Origin: Cercospora beticola
Lineage: Eukaryota; Ascomycota; Dothideomycetes; Mycosphaerellales; Mycosphaerellaceae
Assembly: GCF_033473495.1 (NCBI RefSeq)
Contig: NC_088935.1
Location: 310,001 to 374,000 of the forward strand
DNA length: 64,000 bases
Direction of reading: 5' to 3'
The notes under the pieces are model-generated. The model made no database searches. It was not told the origin of the DNA and saw nothing but the letters and a program-made list of their open reading frames with translations. Below, one piece after another: positions 35,087 to 45,283 of the stretch (position 1 is its first letter; each line of letters opens with the position of its first letter). The position numbers were made by a program, and so were the translations under genes.

Positions 35087-35533
35087 TCACTCAGGCACGT
35101 CCGCCATCTTCACACTCTTCCTCTTGCTCTTTCTCCAACTGAATCTCGACAACGAATGCGTCGTACGCGTCTTCAGACTTCTAGGAGTTTTGGGCGTCTT
35201 GGGCGTCTCGGGAGGCTCCATCTTCTCTTCAGTCTTCTTCGTCCAGTAATCTTTCCCGCCGCTTGGCATCGAGTACGACACCTTCCATTGCCATTCGTCG
35301 AACTTGACACCCTGCTTCTCCTCGACCTCCTTGAGTAATTTATCGCGGGTCGCGGTACACTGCGGGCACAGCTTGTCCAGTCGCAGGGTCTTATACGGAT
35401 GAGCAACAATCTCGCAGCCTGTGGACCAAGGCGCCGAAGGATCGAAAGATGCATCACGACACTCAATGAGAGGACGTGGACCAAACGTGCTGTGGCCGCA
35501 TGTTGCGTATATTATGCGACTATGGCAGCACAT
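35087..35533 (-). CDS. Small Cys/His-containing hypothetical protein
   Basis: 148 residues from the second ATG of the frame (MCCHSRIIYATCGHSTFG); an ATG nine codons upstream (35560) is possible. The N-terminal half has Cys/His pairs in an order that could bind zinc: MCCHS, ATCGHS, ECRD, TGCEIVAH, CPQC. Pezizomycotina have many small proteins that start with a Cys-His stretch ending in CPxC; this resembles that type, but I cannot name a family. The C-terminal half is Lys/Pro/Thr-rich (PPETPKTPKTPRSLKTRTT, SWRKSKRKS) and probably disordered. No signal peptide. It lies between the complex I subunit and xylitol dehydrogenase genes, all on the minus strand. Confidence 0.6.
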   Translation of the reverse strand: MCCHSRIIYATCGHSTFGPRPLIECRDASFDPSAPWSTGCEIVAHPYKTLRLDKLCPQCTATRDKLLKEVEEKQGVKFDEWQWKVSYSMPSGGKDYWTKKTEEKMEPPETPKTPKTPRSLKTRTTHSLSRFSWRKSKRKSVKMADVPE

Positions 35534-35887
35534 CGTGAAGTGAAATTGTCTACACTGCACAGTCCAACTGATGCCGGGCCATGTAGTACATTTTGCAAGC
35601 TTCCGGTTCTGGACGTCTTTGTTTCAAGGAACAATTGGTAACTATCCTTTTACTGCCACGTTCCGACCGAAACTCTTTGTGAGAACGCTGCACTTTCAGA
35701 TCTCCAGATGCTTGAGAATGGACAAACAAACTGAATCACGCTTGTGTATGTTTCTGGTGGCTTTTTGCGGCGCAGCACCATATCTGGGACACGACAACTC
35801 CACACTGTTGCCAGCAAAGCAGAAAGTCTTTCACATTGCAGGGCGCAAGGACTTGGATCGAGACATTTGACACTGGACGCTATCACT
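35534..35887. other. Intergenic, XDH 3' flank and small-protein promoter
   Basis: 354 bases between two minus-strand genes. Plus-strand frames crossing it run antisense into the dehydrogenase and are shadows. Nothing else seen. Confidence 0.5.
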
Positions 35888-37149
35888 CTAATGTACACCC
35901 TCGATCATGACCTTGAAAACATCGGGCTTTGCGGCTTTAACAAGCTCAAATGCGTCCTCGGCCTGCTGGAAAGCGAAGCGATTGGTGATCAGACGCTTCA
36001 CATCGATCTTGCCGGATGCTACAAGGTCTACTGCTTGCGCATAACACCCAGCAGTGTACCTTATGGAGCCCTTCACTATCAGTCCTCTGATGCAGGCCGT
36101 GGTGATCGGAAACACGACGTTCTCCTTGCCCATGCCTGCTTGGACATATGTTCCACCTTTCCTTAAGACATAGATTCCAGTTTGTATGCATGGCTCGGCA
36201 CCGGTGCACTCTAGGACCACGTCTGGTCCTTCACCCAATTTGAACTCATTCTTGATGAGTGCAGCGACCTTTTCTTGGTGCTCCACTGGGTCTACGCCTT
36301 CTGAGAGCTTTGGAGACAAGTATACATCGTCTGCGCCGAAGCTTTTCGCGAAGTCGAGCCTTGATTGAACCACGTCGACGCCGATCACTCGTTTCGCTCC
36401 GTACGCTTTCGCTACAGCTTGACACATCACACCTATGGGCCCACAGCCCTACAATTTGTGTGAGAGGTGATTTATTGAGGGGACATTCAACTTACCATAA
36501 CAACGACAGTTTGTCCCGCTCGCAGCTCCGCAACCTTGCTAATTTGTACCGCAACAGCAGTGGGCTCGACTAACGCTCCTTCTTCCATGCTCATATGCTC
36601 TGGAAAAGGGTAGACATAATCCGATGCGACAATATAGTACTTGGCCAAGGTACCATCCCAAGGTGGGGTCGCAGCGAACACGGTATCAGCGCATAAATTG
36701 TAGTCGCCAGATCTGCAATAGTCACAACGGCGACAGGGTACACCAGGTTCTATTGCAACTCGATCTCCAATTTTGACATTCTTCACCGCGCTGCCGACCT
36801 CGACGACGATTCCTGATGATTCGTGACCTTTTCACCGAATCAGCATTCGCTCTCTCGTAAGGGAGATCGATCTTATCCTCACTCACCAAGGATAATGGGA
36901 CTGGTTAACACAAAGTCCCCAATGCGACCCCGTTGCCAATAGTGAACATCGGATCCGCATATACCCGTTTGCTGCACGTGAACGCGAACATCATGCGCAT
37001 TGCGAAGCTGAGGAACTGGGCGATCCTCAAATGCGACATCTTTGACGGCTCGTAGCACGAATGAAGGGTTCTAAATTGGAAATCAGCTATGGTGTCTTTT
37101 TGGATGTGCTGGCGCGATTTACAATCTCTGTTTCCGTTGCCGAGCCCAT
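35888..37149 (-). CDS. xdhA: Xylitol dehydrogenase (D-xylulose reductase), zinc MDR family
   Basis: Cytosolic NAD-dependent enzyme oxidising xylitol to D-xylulose, with possible activity on sorbitol; 367 residues. Four exons: 37123-37149 (nine codons, MGSATETEI), 36887-37070, 36496-36827 and 35888-36448, all GT-AG. The catalytic zinc region TGICGSDVHYWQRGRIGDF and HESSG, the structural zinc loop VPCRRCDYCRSGDYNLC (four Cys), the GALVEPTAVAVQ segment and the coenzyme motif GCGPIGVMCQAVAKAYGA are all present. GVDVVQSRLDFAKSFGAD carries the acidic residue typical of NAD preference. It is divergent from the SDR gene at 37713, and a CGG-N11-CCG site lies in the shared promoter. D-arabinitol or L-arabinitol dehydrogenase relatives cannot be fully excluded by eye. 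Confidence 0.92.
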
Positions 37150-37712
37150 CTTTGCAACTGCTGCGGACAAGCGTAGCTAGACGACTTCGACGATGTATTG
37201 CTATGATGTTATGGCAGCAGCAGGTCCTCTATCTCGGCATGGCCAGAGCAGCGCTGAGGACAGTGACACAACAGCTTCACGGAGTCTCCACACCTGAACT
37301 TCGAGACGTGCCCCTTGTTGCCCACCAGAGCTGCAGCCTCAAGTGCCGCCAAAGACTGTCTTCGGATCGAACGAGATACAACGAACCACTTCTGACGTTC
37401 TGTTCGGTCGAAAGGCCCCCGCATCTCCACAGTGTTCGCGGAGACTAGGTCCTCGTGGCTCCCCACACGCCTCAAAACAACAGTGACAATAGCCCGAAGC
37501 TGCAGCCGTACATACAGCCTCGAGACGGTTGACAATCGCCCTGTACCCACATGCGCGCAGGGTGTGAAGCTCTGTCACGAGCCGATCTGCATGAGCTCTG
37601 AGCTTGACGAGCTATAGCAAGTATAGCTACAACAACAAATTTCTTGAGGTTACACTCACGCATTTGGACGATTTACTCATTTGATCCAGCATTTACCATT
37701 CACTCATCCAAG
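37150..37712. promoter_or_regulatory. Divergent promoter, xylitol dehydrogenase / SDR
   Basis: 563 bases between start codons 37149 (-) and 37713 (+). It contains a perfect Gal4-type CGG-N11-CCG site at 37405-37421, near the middle, suitable for control of both genes by one regulator. Short frames inside are not gene-like. Confidence 0.6.
37405..37421. promoter_or_regulatory. CGG-N11-CCG Gal4-type binding site candidate
   Basis: The bases CGG, eleven spacer bases (TCGAAAGGCCC) and CCG are read directly. This is the inverted CGG repeat with the spacing used by Gal4. It sits 256 bases from the xylitol dehydrogenase start and 292 from the SDR start. A zinc-cluster regulator with Gal4 Cys spacing and Gal4-like linker lies 4-6 kb away. 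A match in a 563-base promoter has a chance probability of roughly one in seven, so it is suggestive only. Confidence 0.4.
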
Positions 37713-38657
37713 ATGCCTCTCGCAAAGCCCACGAACGCTTCCAGCCCCGTCCTCTCACACTTCTCCCTTTCCGGCAAATTCGCAGCAGTAACAGGCGGCG
37801 CAAGAGGAATAGGACTCGAAGTCGTCCGCGGACTCGCAGAAGCAGGCGCCACAGTTGCCCTTATCTACACAGCCAGCAAAGATGCCGAAGAAACCGCAAA
37901 ATCAATCTCCCAAGCAACAAACCAGAAAATCATACCCTACAAATCCGACGTCCGATCCAAAGAAACCATCACCAAAACAATAAACCAAATTGCATCCGAT
38001 TTCGGCCGCTTGGATATCGTTGTCGCAAACGCAGGAATTGCAAGTCATTTCGACAGTTTAGAGTATTCTGAAGATCAATGGCGAGATATCATGCAAGTGA
38101 ACCTCGATGGGGCGATGTATACTGCTCAAGCAGCCGGGAAGATTTTTAAGAAGCAGAAAGAAGAGGATGATGGAGGGAGAGGTGATGGGAGTTTCATTTT
38201 TACGGCGAGTGTTAGTGCTTTGTTGGTGAATGTTCCGCAGAAACAGGCGGCGTATAATGCTTCCAAGGCGGCGGTTGTGCATTTGGCTAAGTGTTTGGCT
38301 GTGGAGTGGATGGAGTTTGGGAGAGGTATGTTCTGTGATTCGTGATTCAGTGTGCTGGTTGGGGAGGTTGCTGACTGATGTGATGTTTTGCTTCTAGTGA
38401 ATTGTATTTCGCCGGGGTTTATTGAAACGGAAATGATTGCTAGTCATCCTAAGGAATGGCGGGATAAGTGGTCGCAGTTGGTCCCAGCTGGACGTAATGC
38501 TGATCCAGCTGAGCTGAAAGGAGTAAGTGCACATTGTAGTCTTGACATCTCCTCAGAGCTGACGGGTCACCAGGCGTACGTTTTCCTTGCCTCAGATGCC
38601 TCATCTTATATGTCGGGAGCCAACATTGTTATTGATGGTGGATACACTCTGCCTTAG
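37713..38657 (+). CDS. Short-chain dehydrogenase/reductase, polyol or sugar type
   Basis: Classical SDR of 273 residues resembling fungal NADP-dependent mannitol/sorbose/D-arabinitol dehydrogenases. Exons are 37713-38325, 38398-38522 and 38574-38657. The second intron (51 bases, GTAAGT...CAG) is in frame and stop-free. Motifs: TGGARGIG for the coenzyme, NAG in IVVANAGIASH, catalytic Ser in FTASVSALL, Tyr-Lys in AYNASKAAV, then the VNCISPGFIETEM loop and SSYMSGANIVIDGGYTLP end. The motif spacing is complete, so activity is expected. The sugar or polyol substrate is not determinable, but its divergent pairing with xylitol dehydrogenase and a neighbouring sugar porter favours a polyol/ketose role. 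Confidence 0.9.
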
Positions 38658-39179
38658 AACGTTCCGATAACATGCAGCTATAGTTGTCAATACAGATTGA
38701 TGCTAGAATGACGTTTTGGTCGAGGAGGGATCGAGATATCCACTGCTACTGACGGCCTGTTCATTCTTTAATGCGCGACGCTGAGAGATCCATCTTGGCC
38801 ACGCTACGTGCTTGAAAGTCGCGACCTTCCGGCAGTATTCTTAGGTGTAGTCTCCGCACATGCGGTGGTCGTGTGTACAATCGTAGCAGTGTGAGAGATC
38901 CTGACGTCGCAGATCATCGGCTAGCACGCAGGTACACTGTCGCCCTCGCGTGTCACAACCCTGCATATCTCGATCCTTCGCTGCTCTCCCCATGCGGAGA
39001 CGGGGTGGTTCTCCTCACTCTTGGATCTCTCCGAGAAATTGCCGCGAGAACATACGACGCGGTCGGAGCGCACCGCGGCAGTCAAGTGAGTGTTCGATGC
39101 GAGGTATAATGGAGAATGCTCCTCTCCTGCTGTGCCCGAGCCAGCATCCGGTCACCAGGACTAAGCCACGTTGCCCACT
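38658..39179. promoter_or_regulatory. Intergenic, promoter of second sugar porter
   Basis: 522 bases between two plus-strand genes. Several CGG triplets occur (for example near 38995, 39060 and 39074), but I found no exact CGG-N11-CCG pair. A GCGGAG at about 38994 fits the loose CreA consensus SYGGRG, which occurs often by chance. Confidence 0.4.
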
Positions 39180-40825
39180 ATGAAGGACGAACTCATTGTC
39201 GGCAAAGCTCTGGCTGAAGTACTACCCAAAACCGATAAATATTGGTTCCAAGTGCCGCATCTGCTTAAGCTCAACCTCATACTACTGGTTCCTCTGATCT
39301 CAAGCTCAGTCGCTGGATATGATGGGTCGCTAATGAATGGCTTGCAAGCCCTTCCGCAATGGAGAGAGTATTTCGGAAATCCGACAGGAGCACTCCTTGG
39401 ACTTGTCAACGCGGCGCAGTCGATCGGATCTGTTCTCGCTTTGCCGATAGTCGGGACCTTCTCCGATCGCTATGGGCGTAAAGCAGTCCTGCTGACCGGC
39501 ATCATCGGGGTCATGGTAGCCACAGTAGTCCAAGCCACCGCGACGACTCTCGCTCAATTCGTTGTTTCCAGGCTCGTCGTCGGAGCTGCCGGAATGTTTG
39601 CCGCTCAACCAAGTCCATTACTGCTGGCTGAGCTCTCGTACCCTACCCATCGAGGCAAGTACACGAGCGCTTACTGGACCCTTTACTACCTTGGCGCGAT
39701 ATTGGCCTCCTGGACCACCTTTGGCACGCAGGACTATGCGAACAGCTGGTCGTGGCGCATACCCAGTATCTTGCAGGCCGGCTATCCCGCCGTCCAACTG
39801 GCATTCTTCATCTTCCTGCCCGAGTCGCCGCGTTGGCTCGTCAGTAAAGGTCGAAATGACGAGGCTCTGAACGTTCTAGCAACGTTCCACGCAGACGGCG
39901 ACACACAGAGTCCCTTGGTGATCAGAGAAATGGGCGAGATTGTCGACACTATCAGATTGGAACAGGAGTCCAAAGCCACAGGCTGGAGCACACTGGTAGC
40001 GACTCCCGGAAACCGCAAGAGGCTATTCATCGCTGTTGCCTTGGGATCAATGGCTCAGTGGAACGGCATAGGCGTGGTGTCGTATTACTTGACCTTGGTT
40101 CTGAATACGGTAGGGATTACGGACCCCTTCATGCAGACCTTGATCAACGGGCTGTTGCAGATCTTCAATTTCATAGTCGCTTTAGGTGCCGCTTTTTGTG
40201 TCGATCGACTCGGCAGACGGACACTCTTCAACATGTCTGGGGTTATTATGCTGCTCTCATACATTGTCTGGACTGCTTGCTCAGCGGTCAATAACGAAAC
40301 CGGATCGCAGCCAGCAGGGATCGTGGTCATCGTTTGCCTGTTTGTGTTCTACTTCGGTTGGTGGCATAATATCCAGCTAGGAAAGACGCGCTAACAGAGG
40401 ACAGGCTACGACTGCAGTTACACCCCGTTGTTGATGTCTTATCCAACAGAGATCTTTCCGTTTTCTATCCGATCCAAGGGCTTGACGTGCGAGCTGCTGT
40501 CCATCTACTGCTCTTTGGTAATCGCAGCATTCGTAAATCCGATCGGGCTGGAAAATATCGGTTGGCGATACTATATCGTGTTTTGCTGTCTTCTGGTAGG
40601 TCGGCATTGTTATCTTCATGCGCAATGGAAGCTGACGTGGCCAAGGTTATATTCCTTGCCATAACGTACTTTGTCTTCCCAGAGACCCGTGGTCACAGTC
40701 TTGAGGAGATAGCAGAGATATTCGATGGCCCAAGAGCCGTTGATGTCGAGGCCAGCACAGAAAAGATCAGCAAGGCCTTCGCGGAGGGGCATTCAGAAGA
40801 ACGCATCGATCGAGTCCCACTCTGA
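39180..40825 (+). CDS. MFS sugar porter (lactose permease/hexose-like)
   Basis: Twelve-helix SP-family transporter, 515 residues. Exons are 39180-40356, 40405-40595 and 40646-40825. It shows AGYDGSLMNGLQALPQWREYF in TM1, GTFSDRYGRKAVLL, the family ESPRW box (LPESPRWLVSKGR), WNGIGVVSYYL in TM7, DRLGRRTLFN, SYPTEIFPFSIRSKGL and FVFPETRGHSLEEIAEIFD. The layout is closest to fungal lactose/galactose-permease-like porters. The first intron uses a weak donor (GTTGGT), chosen because it alone joins FYF-G to YDCSYTPLLMSYPTEI in frame; CTAAC and CAG lie at its end. The third exon follows an AAG acceptor. It sits beside two polyol-type dehydrogenases and a zinc-cluster regulator, so uptake of the cluster's substrate is the likely role. 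Confidence 0.88.
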
Positions 40826-41035
40826 AGTTTATAACTCAGGCCTCAAGCTGCACTTTGCGGCACCGTCGTGCCTCTCTGTCGCACTTGGCTTTCATGAGAG
40901 TATCTTTGATATTGCTTCTGCGGCATGCAGCCGAAGGCAGATTTATGCCGGATCTCTAGCCCGGGGCTCAGCAAGTAGGCAATGGAAATCTTTTCACCAT
41001 CCAAGAACCAGGAATGTCTTCTAACGATCGAATGC

Positions 41036-43284
41036 TCAACCAAATTGATCATGATTGAAAGGCAAGTCAAGGCTTCCAGGTTCCATGTTGATTAAGAAAG
41101 TCGTCCAGTCTTGGTCCTGCATGAAAGTGTCGGTTTCAGTCCCATGAACGCCTGGCCACATCATTCCTTGCAAGCCTGACAGTTGTGTCTCGGGAGACTC
41201 TTCGACCGGATGCAGAGATGCTTCAGCAATGCCTGCGCTCGTAGCAAGGAATCCTCCGCACAGACGGATAATCAGCTCGTGGCATTCTCTGCTGGCAGGA
41301 TTGATGAAGTGCATCGATTCAAGGACCGCGAGGACGAGGTGAAGCTGGGCACGCCAGGTGTCGGCTTGTGGCGCATTCGGATTGTTGCGAAGCATTATGG
41401 TTGGAATCATGGACGCCTGGAAGATGAAGTATAGCCCGTACCAAGATGCCATGACGTTGTGCTCTGCATTGTGCCAGTAACCATGTATGGAAGCGATGGA
41501 CGCCTCAGCTTCGGTCAAGCATCGATCGATAACTTCTTGCGTCGCAGGATCGTTTGCCGGTTGCGGACCGACCTCTCGACTTCGCAGGACATGCTTGATC
41601 AGATGGACTGCGACTAGTTAGCACCGTGGCTGGGAGGCGTTCGGGTGAAGGAAAGCTTACACCGGAACATAATGATACGAAAGTTGCGAAATCTCCAGTT
41701 CATGATCATGCGAGGAAGCCGGTAGCGCTCCGGCATGTTCGACGCATCATCCGACCAAATTGAGTGCCATGTTCCGATTCGTTCCTTGTCAAGCCGCAGG
41801 AGCTCCGTGGCGCTGGGAAAGTCACTTGAGATGATCCGTTCATAGATATCGTTGGTCGCAAGATGGAATCTAGCCTGTGATGCAACAGCTGAGTAAGGAG
41901 TCAGGCCTGTCTTGGGCGGTGGCAATGACAGAGAAGCATGCGTCAGGTCGCGGTCATCGATGTTGAGCGGTAGGGCAACTTCGATCCCGTGCGATGGCCA
42001 GGTCACTGGCCGACCGAATGTGATCATTGCACCAGAGAAGAATGCGTAAAGTGTCCACCAAGTCCGTCTTCTGATCTCCATGGCCAATGGGGCGATGCGC
42101 CAGTTGCTGAACTCCTTGTGCAGCCCTAGACTGATGGCCATATGCAGAGCCAATCCGAGATAATTGTACCCCGAATTGGGCTTATTGCGCTTCTGGAGAT
42201 AGTTGGACATGAGGGTCAGAGTTTGTACAAGGGTTAGGTTACCACTTTCGAGCGAGGCGATCGAGATGTTGGCCCTTGAGGCTTCGAAGAGATCCAAGTC
42301 TTGCGTGACAGGACCCGTAGCAGTACTGAAGATGCCAATAGCGCCAACAATATAGGCAAGCGCATTCCAGCTGGGGCCATCAGGGCGGTCTATAACTTGC
42401 GCGTACTGAGCACGAAAGGTTGGCTCGTGAACGATGGGATATGCCAAATGATAGCACGAGAAGTAAGCATCAATAGCGGCATCCAGATCGACCATTCCAA
42501 TGTTCCTCTGCCAATGCACGGGTGTAGAAACCCAACCAAGTTGGTCCGGATCCGAATGAGTATTTCGAGGTATGCCTGTACGTGGCTTGGCGAGTCTTCG
42601 TTCCCCGTCGCCGTCCAACATTAGCTTGAGCATTGAAGCACCAGATGCGACACCAAGATAGCCGGTGCCTGCGTCCACAACAGAGAGCGAAGCCATTCCG
42701 TCGAGCACGGTCGGACTCCCAGCATCGCCCGCGCCTGGGTAATCAGGAAGCAATGGACTATGCATCACTGCCTGTTCATTCCAGCTGAAGTCATCGGCTG
42801 GCGGCTCTTCAATATGATATTCTGAAGCCCGAGTAGCCGTTCCCTGCGAGAACGACTGTTTGTGCCCGAGTCTACCCTCTGGTAGATCCGCAATACTTTG
42901 CTTGTCGAATAATGGTGACTCGGACTCTGCGTGTCCGCTGTTCTCGTCAACAGGGTGCTGATGGCGCTGCTCCGCACCTACTTGTAACACAGCAATTTCC
43001 TTGAGAGACTCCTCCAGCTTGGCCTCAGCTTCATTTGCTCGAAGCTCTGCCTGCCGCAAACGTATCTCGGATTGGCGCAGCCTCTCTTCGACCATGGTCA
43101 GATGCTTGCGGGTTAAAGGCGTCCTCGAATGTCTCTCATAGAGACAGTGTCTCTTGTTCTTGGCGCATGGGGTGCATTCTGGGATCAGTTTATCGCAACG
43201 CCCTTTGCGTCGCTTGCATTCATTGCATGCTTGGTCTGTCGGAGCCGGCGACAACGGGCTATCGAGAGGGACTTGCTGATCCAT
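41036..43284 (-). CDS. Gal4-like Zn2Cys6 transcription factor
   Basis: Nuclear regulator of 731 residues. Exons are 41661-43284 and 41036-41607 (intron GTAAGC...CAG). The zinc cluster has C20, C23, C30, C37, C40 and C47, the same C-x2-C-x6-C-x6-C-x2-C-x6-C spacing as Gal4. It is followed by RTPLTRKHLTMVEERLRQSE, which resembles the Gal4 linker and start of its dimerisation coil; the heptads continue through LRQAELRANEAEAKLEESL. The fungal-specific TF domain (about residues 270-520) includes AIDAYFSCYHLAYPIVHEPTF, NYLGLALHMAISLGLHKE and RRRTWWTLYAFF. The neighbours are a sugar porter, an SDR and xylitol dehydrogenase, so I infer a pathway-specific activator of polyol/pentose use. It is not an XlnR or AraR look-alike by these motifs. 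Confidence 0.88.
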
Positions 43285-43842
43285 GGCATAGCGATCATTG
43301 ATATACCTCCGAAGGATGTGCCTGCTTTGGTCGCGTCGACATCAATACCGGGGCGTTGATGGTGGTGGTTGTCGGGCTATGGACGCGCCGCAGATCCTTT
43401 TGCCGCCATCTGACGGCACATCATCACTCCACACCGCGCTGAGCTGCGCGAGGTCTGGAGAAGGGCCCATCCCGCCGGCATTGTGCCGGGTCCTTTGGTG
43501 CAGCTGTCAGTGGCAGATGTCATATGAAGCTCCCTATTCACGCTATTCGACCAGGCAAGATGAATCGCGATGTTGACGCGTTGTCCACGTTTTCACGGGC
43601 AGCGCACGAGCTGCGGGAGCAACAGACTCGGCTTTGACAGGCGCGACCCTGGGGGTGGGGCGCCGCTAGGGGACGTGCACAAGTGCGTTTCTGCAGGGTT
43701 AATGAAGCGACAAGGGGTATGATCGATCAACCTTCTGGACAATCATCTGGAGCTGTGTGCAAGACTTGTCACCACTGCGTCAGGCACTCCAACACTCCGC
43801 GCGACCACCACCAGCCCGCAATCCTCCGCTTCCTGGTCGACA
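43285..43842. promoter_or_regulatory. Divergent promoter, Gal4-like regulator / GMPPA-like gene
   Basis: 558 bases between start codons 43284 (-) and 43843 (+). Several CGG/CCG triplets are present. One pair near 43373 is spaced by 12 rather than 11 bases, so I do not call it. It marks the right edge of the polyol gene group. Confidence 0.45.
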
Positions 43843-45283
43843 ATGGCCTCCCTGCAGATACCCGTCCGGGGCAAAGCTGGCAGCAGTCCAGTAACAAAAG
43901 CTGTCATTTTGGTATCTAGCTGCCACAACTCGACACACGGGAAAGAACGAGACTGAACGCTGTCCTAGGTCGGTGGCCCATCTCGAGGAACACGCTTCAG
44001 ACCGCTTTCGCTCGATTTGCCAAAGGTGCGCACTTGTTGCGAATTCGAATGCCTTCACACGACTCGAGCTCGAGACTGACTGTTTGTAGCCGCTCTTCGA
44101 AGTCGCCGGCCACCCCATCATCGAGCACTGCTTCCAAGCAGTTACCCGAGTGCCCGAGATCCACGAGGTCTTCATCGTTGGCTACTACGACGAATCCGTA
44201 TTCCGCGACTTCATCAAAGACTGTTCACGCACCCACCCCAAGATCAGCGTCAAGTACCTTCGCGAGTACCAAGCTTTGGGGACTGCTGGAGGTCTTTACC
44301 ACTTCCGCGATGCAATCCTCAAGGGCCGACCGGATCGCTTCTTCGTGCTCAACGCCGACGTCTGCTGTTCATTCCCGCTTGAGCAGATGCTGCGCCTGTT
44401 CGATGAGAAAGATGCGGAAGCTGTAATTCTGGGTACAAGAGTTCCGAACGAGGCGGCTACCAACTTCGGTTGCATCGTCAGTGATACACACAGCAAGAGA
44501 GTGCTCCATTATGTGGAGAAGCCAGAGTCACACATCTCGAACTTGATCAATTGCGGTGTCTATCTCTTCGCTACGGAAGCCATTTTCCCCAGCATTAAGA
44601 GCGCGATTAAGCGTCGCACAGATCGCCCACGATTGGTCTCGTATCCATCCTCTGATGCATTGGACTCGCAGTACGTGCCAGATGAAGATGGCGAGAAGAA
44701 CGAGGTCATTCGACTAGAGCAGGACATCCTCGCGGACCTTGCAGACAGCAGGCAATTCTTCGTCCTCGAGACCAAGGACTTCTGGCGCCAGATCAAGACT
44801 GCTGGATCCGCCGTCCCGGCCAACGCTCTTTACCTCACCAAGGCCTTCCAAATGCAGTCAGAAGAGCTTGCCAAGCCCTCCGCGAACATTCTCCCCCCAG
44901 TGTTCATTCACCCAAGCGCACAGGTCGACCCTACCGCCAAGCTTGGACCAAATGTATCCATCGGACCTCGCGCTGTGGTCGGTGCGGGTGCGCGCATCAA
45001 GGAATCGATCGTTCTGGAGGATGCAGAGGTCCGCCACGATGCTTGCGTTTTGTACTCGATTATTGGCTGGGGCAGCAGAGTCGGCGCATGGGCACGCGTG
45101 GAGGGAACGCCAACACCAGCGCGTGAGCACAACACGAGCATTGTGAAGAATGGTGTCAAGGTGCAAAGCATCACTATTCTGGGCAAGGAATGCGCTGTCG
45201 CGGACGAGGTTCGTGTGCAGAACTGCGTCTGCCTGCCGTACAAGGAGCTGAAACGCGACGTGGCTAACGAGGTCATTATGTGA
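43843..45283 (+). CDS. GMPPA-like mannose-1-phosphate guanylyltransferase alpha
   Basis: Nucleotidyltransferase of the GDP-mannose pyrophosphorylase group, 439 residues. Exons are 43843-43911, 43969-44025 and 44090-45283. The two short first exons rebuild the nucleotide-binding signature [25 protein letters not shown] exactly. The Rossmann-like catalytic domain continues with GTAGGLYHFRDAI, FFVLNADVCCSFPL and HYVEKPESHISNLINCGVYLF. A left-handed beta helix of hexapeptide repeats follows from IHPSAQVDPTAKLGPNVSIG to the C terminus. The insertion and tail fit GMPPA, the regulatory alpha homologue, better than the catalytic PSA1/SRB1 subunit. In animals GMPPA restrains GDP-mannose synthesis; the role in fungi is less clear. 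Confidence 0.92.

Noticed and set aside
43373..43390. Second Gal4-type site in the regulator promoter
   Set aside because: The CGG and CCG are 12 bases apart, not 11.
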